From the NCBI GenBank assembly GCA_937775295.1, contig CALKBZ010000035.1, positions 1-51,076 of the forward strand: a stretch of DNA of 51,076 nucleotides, read 5' to 3'. The stretch comes from an uncultured Opitutales bacterium (GTDB lineage: Bacteria > Verrucomicrobiota > Verrucomicrobiia > Opitutales > Coraliomargaritaceae). The notes under the pieces are model-generated. The model was not told the origin of the DNA. It did no database searches and worked only from the letters and a program-made list of their open reading frames with translations. A program made the translations under genes and the position numbers. Below, piece by piece: positions 28,235 to 37,894 of the stretch (the first letter of the stretch is position 1; each line of letters opens with the position of its first letter).

Positions 28235-28594
28235 TCAAAAAAGTGAGACCGATTCTTGCGTGCCAATGTCAAAGGTCGATGCCTCACTCGTCGTTTCCAG
28301 AACAGTATTGTAGGTCTGGGTGGACTCAAAGCCGGAGGTGTTAGTCCTGCCCAGAGAGGTGAAGTCTATCTCGAACTCTGATACTTCGGCCGTGCGTGTC
28401 ACTGCAGCCTTTTTTGCTTTGGTGAACAGTTTGCTGCTCACTGCGAGGCGATTGTCGATGACTGGTGCGTCACTATGTTCGACCAACTGATAAATAAAAT
28501 AGGTGCCTTGTTCAAACGCGGATAGTTGACAACCTGCAGCCGCGATGAGTGTGGCGCTTAAATAAGCGAGTGCGGTTTTTTTTAGGCGCGGCAT
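28235..28594 (-). CDS. Small lipoprotein of unknown function
   Basis: A 119-residue product. The ATG at 28594 leads into MPRLKKTALAYLSATLIAAA with a lipobox (IAAAGC), so the mature protein would start at that Cys and be lipid-anchored. The rest (FEQGTYFIYQLVEHSDAP, VSEFEIDFTSLGRTN) has no recognised domain. It lies 40 bp from the end of the 180-bp array and has no clear operon partner. Confidence 0.6.
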   Translation of the reverse strand: MPRLKKTALAYLSATLIAAAGCQLSAFEQGTYFIYQLVEHSDAPVIDNRLAVSSKLFTKAKKAAVTRTAEVSEFEIDFTSLGRTNTSGFESTQTYNTVLETTSEASTFDIGTQESVSLF

Positions 28595-28655
28595 ACACCC
28601 TGAATAAGTGGTCAGATGCGCCAACCTTGTCGAGAGTCATTCATCGCAATTAGGT

Positions 28656-28818
28656 GTGAATATTGATTTTAACATATTTACTGAGAAATTTGCTTTTGCG
28701 GTGCAGGAGGCGCAAAACCTTGCGCGTCGTCACGGTCAGTAGGTGATCGACGAAGGCCTGATGGAGTGCTGCATGAGTGAACTCGGGGAGTGTCCTTTTC
28801 CGATTGAGCTGCCTGAGT
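28656..28818 (+). pseudogene. clpB N-terminal relic
   Basis: From GTG at 28656 the plus strand reads VNIDFNIFTEKFAFAVQEA then QNLARRHGQ, stop TAG at 28740-28742, and on in the same frame VIDEGLMECCMSELGE to TGA at 28816-28818. This closely follows the start of the chaperone ClpB (FTEK..xAxQxAQxLA...H...IDxEHLL), with an internal stop and no ATPase domains after it. It appears to be a short broken copy of the first 50 or so codons. A working clpB must be elsewhere. Confidence 0.5.
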
Positions 28819-28834
28819 GACTTGCGCTGCCAGC

Positions 28835-30505
28835 TTACCCGGTCACACCCATGGTCTTCAGTAGCGTCGAAATGTATGGGATTAGTTGCTTCTTGCGGCT
28901 AACGATTCCCGCTAAATCGTAAATGTTGTTTTGGCCCTTCTGTGGATAGTTGATCTGGCCCTTGAGGTCGTCACTGCCAGCCACCACGAGCAGTGAATCC
29001 TGAGTGTTAATGTCAGTCACTAGCAGGAAGCTAAAGAGCATCCCTTCTTGTTTGCGGTAGGCTTCGAGCGCAAGGTCGAGGGCATTTTCGTGTTTCCAGA
29101 AATTAGAAAATCCAAGTTCTTCGATCTGAGAAACCGAGTATCTGATATCGCCATCGGTGTAACCCTTGCAGTCTGAGCAAACCACTTCTTCGGGGGAGTG
29201 ATTGATAATCACTGAGCCGGATGAGAAAATTAGGTTCGCCAGCTCTTCGGCGCAGATTCCGGCAATCGGCGAGAGCCAATCGAGCAGTTCGCTTTCGAGG
29301 GGAGTCGTCGTTGGACTATTCAGCAGGAGAGTGTCGGAGATGATCCCAGACATCATCATGCCTGCCATGGCTGGCGTCGGTGTCAACGATCGCGCGCGAT
29401 ACAGGTCAGCGATAATTGAGCAGGTCGAGCCGACTGGCCGATTGATAAATAGAATGGGTTGATCCGTCGGGATGTTTCCGAGGCGGTGGTGGTCTAAGAT
29501 TTCGGTGATTTGCACCTGCTTAGCGCCGTTCACGGCTTGGCTGAGCTCGTTGTGGTCTACCAGCGCGATGCGTGTGCGACTGGGGCGCAGAATGTCGCTT
29601 TTAGAGAACACGCCGACTAGCTTCATGTCCTCGTTGGTCACCATGTAAAGCAAGTCGTTGGAATTGGAGATCCGGCGCTTGACGGATTCGATCTGATCTT
29701 CGGCCTTGAAGCACTTCACTTCGGTATCAATGAGTGAATCAATGTGGGTGGCGGTGCGGATGATCCAAGACGTGGAGGCAGAGTCATAAGGACTAATGAT
29801 CAGCGAAACGTTCCGTTCTTTGGCCCGCTCAATAATGTCGGCGTCAACTTCGAGGCTGCCGGTGATCACCAGCAGGCGGATGCCGAGCTGTAGGCAGCGT
29901 TCCTGAATGTCACGGCGGTCGCCAACGACGATGATGCTGGTGTTGGCGTTGGTGCCCCTCTCTTTATGGTTTTTGTCGAAGGTGCGAATGTCCATGGCGC
30001 CGACGCGGACGAATAGTTCTTCGACCACGTCAGCGCGATCTTGGTGCAGCACGGTGGCACTGAGCGAGCGAATGATGGCGCCGATGCAGGTGTGCACCCG
30101 GCGCATCTGCATCGGCTCACTTGGCTTGGGTATAAAGAATTCGCCCAACTGGAAAATGGAGATCATGCCTTCGAGACGGCCCTGGTCATCGACCACGGGC
30201 ACGGCGCGCACGTCATATTTATCGATCAACTCGAGTGCCTCGGCGCAGGTACTATCTTTGGTGACTGAGCGCACTTCCAAGTGCATGATGTTTTCCACGC
30301 GCGGTGTTACATCGCCGATGAAGCGGGGCAGGGGCACGTTGAAGCGCTCTAAGATGGCGTCGATCCGTGCATTCGAATTGCCGCAGCGAGCCGCAACATA
30401 CTCGGTTTCACCGATGGCGTGCTTGTACGCTTCATAAGCGATTGCAGAGCAAATCGCATCGGCATCAGGATTTTTGTGGCCAAGGATGAAAATCGGGTCG
30501 GGCAT
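28835..30505 (-). CDS. Manganese-dependent inorganic pyrophosphatase with CBS and DRTGG regulatory domains
   Basis: A 556-residue family II (DHH) pyrophosphatase, which hydrolyses pyrophosphate to phosphate. The N-terminal metal motif is GHKNPDADAICSAIAY. A CBS domain follows (IMHLEVRSVTKDSTCAEALE; VRAVPVVDDQGRLEGMIS), then a DRTGG-like segment (IIVVGDRRDIQERCL), then the second CBS region (LLYMVTNEDMKLVGVFSKSD). The chain then resumes with VDHNELSQ and the signature ILDHHRLGN, and VGSTCSIIADL. The length matches the CBS-DRTGG subclass regulated by adenine nucleotides. Transcribed alone on the minus strand. The ATG at 30505 gives the expected N-terminus. Confidence 0.93.
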   Translation of the reverse strand: MPDPIFILGHKNPDADAICSAIAYEAYKHAIGETEYVAARCGNSNARIDAILERFNVPLPRFIGDVTPRVENIMHLEVRSVTKDSTCAEALELIDKYDVRAVPVVDDQGRLEGMISIFQLGEFFIPKPSEPMQMRRVHTCIGAIIRSLSATVLHQDRADVVEELFVRVGAMDIRTFDKNHKERGTNANTSIIVVGDRRDIQERCLQLGIRLLVITGSLEVDADIIERAKERNVSLIISPYDSASTSWIIRTATHIDSLIDTEVKCFKAEDQIESVKRRISNSNDLLYMVTNEDMKLVGVFSKSDILRPSRTRIALVDHNELSQAVNGAKQVQITEILDHHRLGNIPTDQPILFINRPVGSTCSIIADLYRARSLTPTPAMAGMMMSGIISDTLLLNSPTTTPLESELLDWLSPIAGICAEELANLIFSSGSVIINHSPEEVVCSDCKGYTDGDIRYSVSQIEELGFSNFWKHENALDLALEAYRKQEGMLFSFLLVTDINTQDSLLVVAGSDDLKGQINYPQKGQNNIYDLAGIVSRKKQLIPYISTLLKTMGVTG

Positions 30506-30717
30506 TATGAGTTCTAACTAAAGGATGAGCGGCGCGTTAAACAATCCCAAAATCCCAATATTCCAAAGATAAACAAAGAAAAGTCCAAGTGTGAGTGGCA
30601 TTTTGCGAGTGACTAACTTTTGGGTCGGTAGATCGTTTGGTGGTGGTAGGAATAAGCGACGATGTTAGCGAGTTTTGCGGTATGGCAACAATGTCAAAGT
30701 CGATGGTTAGGCAAAGA

Positions 30718-30747
30718 AAAACCCAGACTCGAATGAGTCTGGGTTTT
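30718..30747 (-). terminator. Rho-independent terminator after the pseudopilin gene
   Basis: Arms AAAACCCAGACTC (30718-30730) and GAGTCTGGGTTTT (30735-30747) around GAAT. On the minus strand the hairpin is followed by a T-rich run. It lies 27 bp after the pseudopilin stop at 30774. Confidence 0.88.
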
Positions 30748-30773
30748 CTAGAAAATCTAACTAAAATGTTAAC

Positions 30774-31490
30774 TTAGCCACCTGAGCTGTACGTCGGTGC
30801 TTCTTTGATTTGAGCCGGGGTGTAGATGTCGCTCATACTGACTGTTTGCTGACCATCTGTTGGATTCACGAGTTGTCCATCTTCCGTGCCGAGTTCAGTG
30901 TAGAATAGGACGTGTCCGTCGAGGTAGGCGATGTGTCCGCCGAGGCCCCAAGGTGTATCTTTGCCCCATGTGCCCGTTCCTGCGTCCATCCCGCGGGTCC
31001 ATGTGAGAGGTGTTGTGGAGGTCGGTGCATTGCCGCTGATGCCGATTGCAAAATCGTAGCCGATGGGGACGCCGCTTACCCACTCAGTTGAGTCTTGATA
31101 GACATTGGCAGGGTTGCGAAAGCCAACCACTGCAGGTAATGTAGCGGTGTAGTCTGCGACGGCAGGGTCCGATCCGATGATCCAAATGGATGCGTCAGTT
31201 AGGTCGACTTGCTTCGCGAGGAAAGAACCGACGCCGAAGATGTCATCGGTAAAGCCAGCCGCGGTTAGTTTAGCTGAGTTAAGCGTGCGCACCCGCCCGC
31301 CAGATGTAGAATAGGTGGCATACGACACCGCGATTGAGCGAATGTTGGATGCAGATTTTGTCTTGTTCGCCACTTCGCGGACCTTGCCGACCGCGGGAAT
31401 AAGGATCGCAGCAAGAATGCCGATAATCGCGATAACAGTGAGGAGCTCGATCAGGGTGAAACCTGAACGTGGGGATTTTTTTGTATTCAT
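30774..31490 (-). CDS. Type II secretion/pilin-like prepilin with N-terminal methylation motif
   Basis: A 238-residue product. The leader MNTKKSPRSG is cut before FTLIELLTVIAIIGILAAIL, the classical class III prepilin signal with Glu+5. Residues after the helix (VGKVREVANKTKSASNIRS) and the C-terminal PWGLGGHIAYLDGHV match the short pseudopilin family widespread in Verrucomicrobia and Planctomycetes. It would be processed by a prepilin peptidase and assembled by a T2SS-like machine; the GspF/PilC protein at 43.8 kb is a candidate partner. It is single, with a terminator behind it. The inverted repeat ATAGCT-AAATC-AGCTAT at 31521-31537 lies just upstream. Confidence 0.9.
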   Translation of the reverse strand: MNTKKSPRSGFTLIELLTVIAIIGILAAILIPAVGKVREVANKTKSASNIRSIAVSYATYSTSGGRVRTLNSAKLTAAGFTDDIFGVGSFLAKQVDLTDASIWIIGSDPAVADYTATLPAVVGFRNPANVYQDSTEWVSGVPIGYDFAIGISGNAPTSTTPLTWTRGMDAGTGTWGKDTPWGLGGHIAYLDGHVLFYTELGTEDGQLVNPTDGQQTVSMSDIYTPAQIKEAPTYSSGG

Positions 31491-31724
31491 GATTATAATA
31501 AAATCGTGGGGGTACGCGTGATAGCTAAATCAGCTATTAAATTAATCTCTAAATATACGCTGTATGTTTCGGTATGTCCAACTCTTTTTGAGGCCGATTT
31601 ATGGTGATGTGTGGTTGTCCTTGTCTGTGATACAGGCATTCCTGGCTGTTTTCATCAGTACGGTCTGCTGCTGGAGATGGCGTAGCAATGTCTGTGTCGC
31701 TCAATGCTGATAGCCTAAATAAAA

Positions 31725-31754
31725 AAAGAAGCCCACGCGGGCGTGGGCTTCTTT
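31725..31754 (-). terminator. Rho-independent terminator after glyA
   Basis: Arms AAAGAAGCCCACGC (31725-31738) and GCGTGGGCTTCTTT (31741-31754) with a GG loop. On the minus strand the hairpin runs into TTTTTTTATT. It lies about 40 bp after the glyA stop. The rest of the interval between the pseudopilin start and this terminator holds no supported gene. Confidence 0.92.
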
Positions 31755-31792
31755 GAGAAATTACGATGTCTCCGGCATTTGCGTGTGTTGAG

Positions 31793-33073
31793 CTACGCTG
31801 GATACGGCAGCGGGTATTTCGCACTGAGGTCTTCAGCAATCGCGCGTGCCTGGGCTATAACGCCCTCGTCAGCCGGTGCGCTGAGCACCAGATCAACTGC
31901 TTCGGCGATCCGGAGCATGTCGGCCTCGACCATGCCGCGACTGGTCACTGCCGGGGTGCCGAGGCGGATACCACTCGTTTGGAAGGGGCTGCGTGTTTCG
32001 CCTGGGACGGTGTTTTTGTTGGCAGTGATGTTGGCTGCGTCCAGAGCGATCTGCGCGACTTTACCCGTTAGTTCAGGGTCTTTTTTACGCAGGTCGATCA
32101 TCATCAGGTGATTGTCGGTGCCACCGCTGACGATGTGGTGGCCGCGCTCGATCAATGCATTTGCGAGTGCTTTGGCATTGGCGGCGACTTGTGCTTGATA
32201 GGCTTTGAAGTCGTCGGTCGCCGCTTCTTTGAAGCACACCGCTTTGGCTGCAATGACATGCATCAATGGGCCGCCTTGCGTGCCGGGGAAGACTGCGGTG
32301 TCGATCTTTTTGGCGTGTTCTGCTTTGCACAGAATTAGGCCGCCACGTGGGCCGCGCAGTGTCTTGTGAGTAGTGGTGGTAACAAAGTCGGCATGTGGCA
32401 CGGGAGAGGGGTGAACCCCTGCTGCGACCAGACCGGCGATGTGCGCGATGTCGGCCATTAGGTAGGCGCCCACTTCGCGGGCGATTTCGGCCACACGCTC
32501 AAAATCGATGATCCGCGAGTAGGCAGATGCGCCCACAGTGATCATCTTCGGCTTCTCGGCGCGTGCGGTTTCGGCGATCGCATCATAGTCGATTCGGCCA
32601 TTTTCGACCCCGACGCCGTAATTGACGACATCGTGATAAATGCCGCTGAAGTTCATTGGGTGGCCGTGTGTGAGGTGGCCGCCGTCGGACAGATTCATGG
32701 TCAGAATCTTGTCCCCTGGGCGCAACACGGACAAGTAAACCGCGGCATTTGCTTGGCTGCCTGAGTGTGGCTGCACGTTGGCGTGGTCAGCTCCGAACAG
32801 TACTTTGGCGCGTTCAATCGCGAGCTCTTCAACGACGTCGACCTGTTCGCAGCCGCCGTAGTAGCGTTTGCCGGGGTAGCCCTCGGCGTATTTGTTGGTC
32901 AGCACACTACCTTGAGCTTCCATTACGGATGGGTAGGTGAAGTTCTCCGATGCGATGAGCTCGATATGGCTCTCTTGGCGCTTTCGCTCAGCGGCGATAG
33001 CGGCGTAGATTTCAGGATCGATGCTCGCCAGTGGAGACGCGTTCAAGGAGGAGTGGTTGGTCGCTGTGGTCAT
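31793..33073 (-). CDS. glyA: Serine hydroxymethyltransferase
   Basis: A 426-residue PLP enzyme interconverting serine and glycine while loading tetrahydrofolate with a one-carbon unit. Marks: [34 protein letters not shown], the PLP lysine motif [15 protein letters not shown], and [13 protein letters not shown]. It is the last gene of a possible thioesterase-surE-secreted protein-glyA operon (gaps of 52, 90 and 87 bp) and ends at a strong terminator. A degenerate GGAGGGCAACGCTC element lies about 20 bp upstream of its start. Confidence 0.97.
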   Translation of the reverse strand: MTTATNHSSLNASPLASIDPEIYAAIAAERKRQESHIELIASENFTYPSVMEAQGSVLTNKYAEGYPGKRYYGGCEQVDVVEELAIERAKVLFGADHANVQPHSGSQANAAVYLSVLRPGDKILTMNLSDGGHLTHGHPMNFSGIYHDVVNYGVGVENGRIDYDAIAETARAEKPKMITVGASAYSRIIDFERVAEIAREVGAYLMADIAHIAGLVAAGVHPSPVPHADFVTTTTHKTLRGPRGGLILCKAEHAKKIDTAVFPGTQGGPLMHVIAAKAVCFKEAATDDFKAYQAQVAANAKALANALIERGHHIVSGGTDNHLMMIDLRKKDPELTGKVAQIALDAANITANKNTVPGETRSPFQTSGIRLGTPAVTSRGMVEADMLRIAEAVDLVLSAPADEGVIAQARAIAEDLSAKYPLPYPA

Positions 33074-33160
33074 AATAGATGTGAATTAAAAATGGAGGGC
33101 AACGCTCTGTCGCGGTGTGTGAGTGGATCTGGGAAGCGCTATGTGCGGCAACGGTGGGGA

Positions 33161-34696
33161 TTAGAACGGCCATTGCCAGTTTCGCTTGGCTGGCTTGATC
33201 GTTGCGCTCTTATCGATGGCGGTTGTTTCGCTCTCGGCGACTTCAAGCGCCTCGGTGGTTGCTTCAACGATTTCAATTTCGATGATGTCGGTTGCGACTG
33301 CAGTGGTGGCGTCGGCCTCTGGTAAAGCTGCGCTGTTTGGTTTCTCGCTCCAGAACGGCCACCACCATGGGTCGAGCGTGCCAGAGGTTTCGTAGCTTTC
33401 CTGTAGCAGTGCTTCGGTCGATTGTAGCTGCTCCTCTTCGCTGAATGGCCAAGCCCAGCGCATAAATGTTTGGCCCCATCCGGCGTCGACTGGGTTGGTC
33501 GTTGCCCCCGCGGCTTCGGCAAGGCTACGCATTTGCTGGGCGACGTCTTGGCGGCCCTGCAAGTGTGCGGCAAATTTGGCCGCGTCATTCGGTGTTGCCG
33601 CAAAAATGCGTGTCGGTACGCCGTCGAGTGGGCGTCCGGGCTTGTAGTGGTAGAGTAGGAAGCCTTGGCCAACAGGGCTGAGTACGGTGCGCATCCCATC
33701 GTCCCAGCGCATAAAGATGTCTTGGCCAGTCATGCGCCACGTGCCCTCGAGGCGGTTGTCCGCTGAAGTTTCGAGCCTGCCGAAACGGCTGATCTCAATC
33801 CGTTCGAAGCTTGTTGCGCTGCGCTGAATGATCCAGGTTCCACGATAAAATAAGTTGGCATTTTTACGGCTGGAGAAGGCAATGCCGCCAGCGCTGGCGG
33901 CTTTCTCTGCTTGGTAGTTTGCCTGCCACGCGGTCGGTAGATTGTCGGCGTTGGTGCGGCTTGCGCTGTACCGTTCGGACGCGTCCTGATCGATGCGGGT
34001 GCCAGGAGAGATCAGCTTAAAGGAGAAGTCGCGGTCGTTTTGCTTGAGGATGCCGTAGTGCCCGGTATCCCAGATCAGGTGCAGTTCGCTGCCTTGCTTG
34101 GCCCACGAGCCGCGTAGGCCTGTACTGCTGGCATTGCCGGGGCTCCAGCTGCTTGCTGCGGAACGGTTGGGCTCGACCACGATGTAGTAGGGTCCGGCGT
34201 CGGTTTTGATTTCCCATGTGCCAAAGAAGCCTTTGGCTTTGTCGCGATCAGAGACTTGCTCGTCTGGCTTGGCGGGCGCCTTGGCCCACTGGCCGAGGAC
34301 TTCCTTGGGTACCTGTTGTGCTTGCGTCGTATACTGTTCGACTCCAGCGGCGTCCTGAAAAGCGATTGCGTTGCCGAGGCTGTCGCGCGTGATGCGGTGC
34401 GTGCTGCCGTCTTCCCAGGTTAGAGTGGTGGCGCTGTCATTGTTATCCCAGCTGCCCCGATAGACAGTGCGGTCGGCATTGTCACCCCAGAAGTACGAGG
34501 CGAGGCCATTACGCTTGACGATGAGGATGAGTGCGCCGTCCTCGGGTGTGTCGATTTGCCAGGTGCCACGATGAAGCTCATCGCGCTCTTGTGCAGACAG
34601 CGAAAGTCCAAGCATGAATGTCAGTAGGCATAACAACAGCGCTTTTAATGAAGTATTAAAAGTGGCAAAATATCTCTGAGTGAAGGAGCAATTCAT
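33161..34696 (-). CDS. Secreted protein with three lipocalin-like beta repeats
   Basis: A 511-residue product with a signal peptide (SLKALLLCLLTFMLGLSLSA). Three similar segments follow, each with a GTW...G...L.W.DG pattern: GTWQIDTPEDGALILIVKR with YRGSWDNND, GTWEIKTDAGPYYIVVEP with LRGSWAKQG, and GTWIIQRSATSFERIEISR with LEGTWRMTG. The pattern suggests repeated small beta-barrels or sandwiches. The C-terminal ~100 residues are Glu/Thr/Ala rich and end NWQWPF. No catalytic motif is seen and the function is unknown. It sits between surE and glyA, probably in the same transcript. Confidence 0.7.
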   Translation of the reverse strand: MNCSFTQRYFATFNTSLKALLLCLLTFMLGLSLSAQERDELHRGTWQIDTPEDGALILIVKRNGLASYFWGDNADRTVYRGSWDNNDSATTLTWEDGSTHRITRDSLGNAIAFQDAAGVEQYTTQAQQVPKEVLGQWAKAPAKPDEQVSDRDKAKGFFGTWEIKTDAGPYYIVVEPNRSAASSWSPGNASSTGLRGSWAKQGSELHLIWDTGHYGILKQNDRDFSFKLISPGTRIDQDASERYSASRTNADNLPTAWQANYQAEKAASAGGIAFSSRKNANLFYRGTWIIQRSATSFERIEISRFGRLETSADNRLEGTWRMTGQDIFMRWDDGMRTVLSPVGQGFLLYHYKPGRPLDGVPTRIFAATPNDAAKFAAHLQGRQDVAQQMRSLAEAAGATTNPVDAGWGQTFMRWAWPFSEEEQLQSTEALLQESYETSGTLDPWWWPFWSEKPNSAALPEADATTAVATDIIEIEIVEATTEALEVAESETTAIDKSATIKPAKRNWQWPF

Positions 34697-34786
34697 CTAT
34701 AGTGGCATATTTTTTGGTAGTCGCGCACACAACTCTAAAATGGGCCCGAGGGCCGAAAGGGAGCGGTGCTGGAGTGGCGGATGTGG

Positions 34787-35566
34787 TTAGCTGCGTTGGC
34801 CGATGCGCGCGAAGTCGAGGATGCTGTGGCTAATGCTGCCGCGCTCCAATGCTTCGCGGTCCGATTGCGGGTCGGGCTCGAAAGTGATGCCGTCCGAGTA
34901 GCGGAAGCTATATTTGCCGGGGCTGCTCTGCGCATAGAGGCTGCCGAGGTGGACCTTGGCGGGCACGGTTTGTTCGGTTGGGCTGTTGGTATTTGTGCTG
35001 GCTGGGAAGTTAATGTTTATAACCGTGCCCTTGGCTGGTGGCTGCTTGAGTGTTTCCAGCGCGATGCGCCGTGCATGCTCGGCTGCGGCGGCCAGAGAGT
35101 CGGCGAAGGCGCCCTCGGTCTGGCCCTTGTTTTGCTGGATGTTGGCAAACAAATGATTCGGCACACATTTGCTAAAGGCAATCGCGGGCAGATTCCACAG
35201 CGCGCCTTCGATCGCGCCAGCCACGGTTCCTGAGCTGAGGATCAGCGTCTCGGTGGTGTTGAAGCCGATGTTGATGCCAGACAGAACGATGTCGGGTGGC
35301 TGCGGCAGTAGGTTGCCGAGTGCGATGTTGACGCAGTCGCTCGGCGTACCGCTGATCGCCCATGCCTCGACGCCAGTGGGGAACAGTGACGGGCTATGGA
35401 TGACTTCGATTTCGCCGTGGCGAGTCACCGCTCGACCGATCCAGCTTTGCTCAAAAGCGGGCGCAGCGACGCTCACCGTAAAATCAGGTAGCAGCGCATC
35501 GACGAGGCGATGCAGGAAGATGGAATCGATTCCATCGTCGTTGGTGACGAGAGCGTGCGGTTTCAT
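34787..35566 (-). CDS. surE: 5'/3'-nucleotidase SurE
   Basis: A 259-residue survival protein SurE, a metal-dependent nucleotidase acting on nucleoside monophosphates. The N-terminal motif [20 protein letters not shown] holds the metal-binding Asp pair. Then [51 protein letters not shown] and [12 protein letters not shown]. All family motifs are present. The ATG at 35566 is used; the frame runs on to 35713 but overlaps the upstream thioesterase gene. In many bacteria surE is next to pcm; not here. Confidence 0.95.
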   Translation of the reverse strand: MKPHALVTNDDGIDSIFLHRLVDALLPDFTVSVAAPAFEQSWIGRAVTRHGEIEVIHSPSLFPTGVEAWAISGTPSDCVNIALGNLLPQPPDIVLSGINIGFNTTETLILSSGTVAGAIEGALWNLPAIAFSKCVPNHLFANIQQNKGQTEGAFADSLAAAAEHARRIALETLKQPPAKGTVININFPASTNTNSPTEQTVPAKVHLGSLYAQSSPGKYSFRYSDGITFEPDPQSDREALERGSISHSILDFARIGQRS

Positions 35567-35618
35567 GGGCGAGTGGTTGGTAGCTCGTTGTTGGTTGGGT
35601 GCTGTTTGCAACGATTGT

Positions 35619-36080
35619 TTAGACGGCGCCGGGACGGGCGAGTACGGCTGCAGGGGCTTCGGTGATGCGCGCCCGTACATGTTCCGGGATCTCGACCGAC
35701 TGCAGTTCGCCATTTTCGACGAGTTTGGTCAGGACGGTAGTAAGGTGCGCTTTGGCGGTCTGGGTGCGGCTACCGTCTGCATTCTTACGGAAAATGCGAA
35801 ATTGGTAGTCGATCGAGCGATCTTTGACCGCTTTGACTGCGAGGTGGATGTCAATGCTGTCGCCGAAGCGCAGCGGCGCGGTGAATTTGCATTCAGCGCG
35901 CGCACGCGGCCAGCCGACTAATTCGCCAGGCTCTGTGTTGATAAGGTCCACACCCGCGGCCTCGAAGAAGTCGCGCTCTGCAGTTTCCATGTATTTAAAG
36001 AAATTCGAAAAATGCACAAGGCCAGCCATGTCAGTTTCGGAGAATTCAACGCGTCGCGTGGAGGTGTGTTCATATGCCAT
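35619..36080 (-). CDS. Acyl-CoA thioesterase, 4-hydroxybenzoyl-CoA thioesterase type (hotdog fold)
   Basis: A 153-residue hotdog thioesterase. The signature is [20 protein letters not shown] with the catalytic-type Asp (TDMAG..HFSNF), then the helix [17 protein letters not shown], and [16 protein letters not shown]. It probably hydrolyses acyl-CoA; the substrate is unknown. The ATG at 36080 fits the family start; a longer frame reaches 36128. It is first in line before surE (52 bp gap). Confidence 0.9.
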   Translation of the reverse strand: MAYEHTSTRRVEFSETDMAGLVHFSNFFKYMETAERDFFEAAGVDLINTEPGELVGWPRARAECKFTAPLRFGDSIDIHLAVKAVKDRSIDYQFRIFRKNADGSRTQTAKAHLTTVLTKLVENGELQSVEIPEHVRARITEAPAAVLARPGAV

Positions 36081-36199
36081 GCCAAGATAGATGTTCACTC
36101 GTCTGCTTTTGGCAAGCCGCGTTGGCATGATCCTGGCATAAAGCCAGTCACTACCGATAGTTGTAGTGTCTGGGTGTGATGCACTATTTGCGCGTATAG

Positions 36200-36266
36200 G
36201 AGTGTGGGCGACCCGCCCACGTAAAGCCGTTGCCGATGAAAACGTGGGCGACCCGCCCTCGCTCCT
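36200..36266. repeat. REPIN of family 2: two hairpins with outward GGAG guides
   Basis: Left hairpin: guide GGAG, then GTGGGCG-ACC-CGCCCAC at 36204-36220. Right hairpin: GTGGGCG-ACC-CGCCCTC at 36244-36260, followed by GCTCC (the guide on the other strand). The outer ends mirror each other (AGGAG and CTCCT). It lies between the thioesterase and transaldolase genes. Confidence 0.8.
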
Positions 36267-36274
36267 GTGGTCGC

Positions 36275-37234
36275 TTATCCGAGCTTGGCGGTAACGATGG
36301 CGCGTACCTTGAGCATGTCTTGCCCGAACACGCGGATGCCTTGAGCGAGTTTCTCGGTGGCCATCGCATCTTCGTTAAGTAACCAGCGGAAAGATGCCTC
36401 GGACACGTCGACCTGTTCGATGTCGGCCGTTTTGGCCGCCTCTGGGTCCAGTTTGCGTGGCACGTCGACGTTCATTCCTTGCAACGCTTCGAGTAGATTC
36501 GGGCTGATGGTCAACAGGTCGCAACCTGCAAGTTCAAGGATTTCGCCGATGTTGCGGAAGCTGGCACCCATGATTTCGGTGTCGTGGCCAAATTTCTTAT
36601 AGTACGTGTAGATTTCGCCGACGCTGATCACGCCAGGGTCGGTTGCTGCGCTATAGTCGTTGCCGGTCGTGGCTTTATACCAATCCAGAATACGGCCGAC
36701 GAAGGGCGAGATTAGTTGCGCGCCCGCTTCGGCGCAGGCGACCGCTTGCACCAGCGAGAACAGTAGCGTCATGTTGCAGCGGATGCCTTCCTTTTTGAGG
36801 ATCTCGGCGGCGCGGATGCCTTCCCAGGTCGAGGCTAGTTTAATCAAGATACGTTCGCGTGGCGTGCCCTTTGCCTCATAGAGTGCAATCAACTCGCGGG
36901 CTTTGGCGATGGTCTTGTCGATGTCGAACGACAGGCAGGCATCCACTTCGGTCGAGACGCGACCAGGGACGATTTCGAGGATTTTTTGGCCGAATCCGAC
37001 TAGTAGGTGGTCGATGACGAAATCAATGCGTGCTTCGCCAGTTTTGCCAGAGTCCTTGGTGGCGTCGATTGCGGCATCGAGCACCGGTAAATATGCCTCT
37101 TGTTGCAGGGCCTTAAGGATCAGCGACGGGTTGGTGGTCGCATCCTGCGGCGCATAGGCCTCCAGTGTCGCGAAGTCGCCGGTGTCGGCGACGACGGTGG
37201 TCAGTTGTTTGAGTGCTTCGAGTGTATTGGCCAT
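36275..37234 (-). CDS. tal: Transaldolase (type 1)
   Basis: A 319-residue enzyme of the non-oxidative pentose phosphate pathway, moving a dihydroxyacetone unit between sugar phosphates. The start [20 protein letters not shown] and the block [16 protein letters not shown] are typical. The Schiff-base Lys is in [17 protein letters not shown], followed by [20 protein letters not shown] and [10 protein letters not shown]. Together with zwf and opcA at 10-12 kb it covers part of the pentose phosphate pathway. The REPIN begins 9 bp after its stop and a large REP array starts about 100 bp upstream of its start. Confidence 0.96.
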   Translation of the reverse strand: MANTLEALKQLTTVVADTGDFATLEAYAPQDATTNPSLILKALQQEAYLPVLDAAIDATKDSGKTGEARIDFVIDHLLVGFGQKILEIVPGRVSTEVDACLSFDIDKTIAKARELIALYEAKGTPRERILIKLASTWEGIRAAEILKKEGIRCNMTLLFSLVQAVACAEAGAQLISPFVGRILDWYKATTGNDYSAATDPGVISVGEIYTYYKKFGHDTEIMGASFRNIGEILELAGCDLLTISPNLLEALQGMNVDVPRKLDPEAAKTADIEQVDVSEASFRWLLNEDAMATEKLAQGIRVFGQDMLKVRAIVTAKLG

Positions 37235-37329
37235 AGGTTTACGAGCTAGATGGATGCGGCGTCAGAATTCAATCATAGAACTGCGCACGCTGAGTGAATC
37301 TAATTCATTGGATTTGTGAATACCACAGG

Positions 37330-37830
37330 CACTGCGGACGAGGCGGAGCTCGTCCCTCCCGAGGGGCTGTTGACGGGAGGGACCACCTCCGCGTGGTCCG
37401 CGTCGGTTTGTATTTGGGAGGGACCACCTCCGCGTGGTCCGCGTCGGTTTAGTATTCGGGAGGGACCACCTCCGCGTGGTCCGCGTCGGTTTAGCTCGCG
37501 GGAGGGACCACCTCCGTGTGGTCCGCGTCGGTTCCAGTATTTGGGGAGGGACCACCTCCGCGTGGTCCGCGTGGTCCGCGTCGGTTTAGTCAGTCCGCGT
37601 CGGTTTCCCGTTGTGCTAAAGTGGCAGCTAAATAGCTGCGAGGCACTGCGGACGAGGCGGAGCTCGTCCCTCCCTGGGGGCTGTTCGCGGGAGGGACCAC
37701 CTCCGCGTGGTCCGCGTCGGTTTCAGTATTCGGGAGGGACCACCTCCGTGTGGTCCGTGTGGTCCGCGTCGGTTTAGTCAGTCCGCGTCAGTTTAGTTCA
37801 CGGGAGGGACCACCTCCGCGTGGTCCGCCT
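37330..37830. repeat. REP family 1 array, left of the RAYT gene
   Basis: About ten hairpins. Two are in reverse orientation (GCGGAC-GAG, loop GCGGAG, CTC-GTCC; near 37334 and 37646). Eight are forward with guide GGGAG, stem GGACCAC, loop CTCCGC or CTCCGT, stem GTGGTCC (near 37376, 37418, 37460, 37501, 37546, 37693, 37733, 37802). Short GTCCGCGTCGGTTTAG pieces separate them. A reverse-forward pair forms a REPIN-like unit with guides facing inward, e.g. 37334-37402. No gene is supported in the array. Confidence 0.9.
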
Positions 37831-37894
37831 GTTTCTGGCCTGCTGAGGTGTCCGCATCATTTGATTCCTGCTAAGGTGTATGTATATTTGCAGA

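Noticed and set aside
37316-37777. A 153-codon plus-strand frame rich in Gly-Pro-Arg in the REP array
   Set aside because: The peptide is a translation of REP hairpins (repeated GPPPRGPRR); no protein family or ribosome-binding site supports it.
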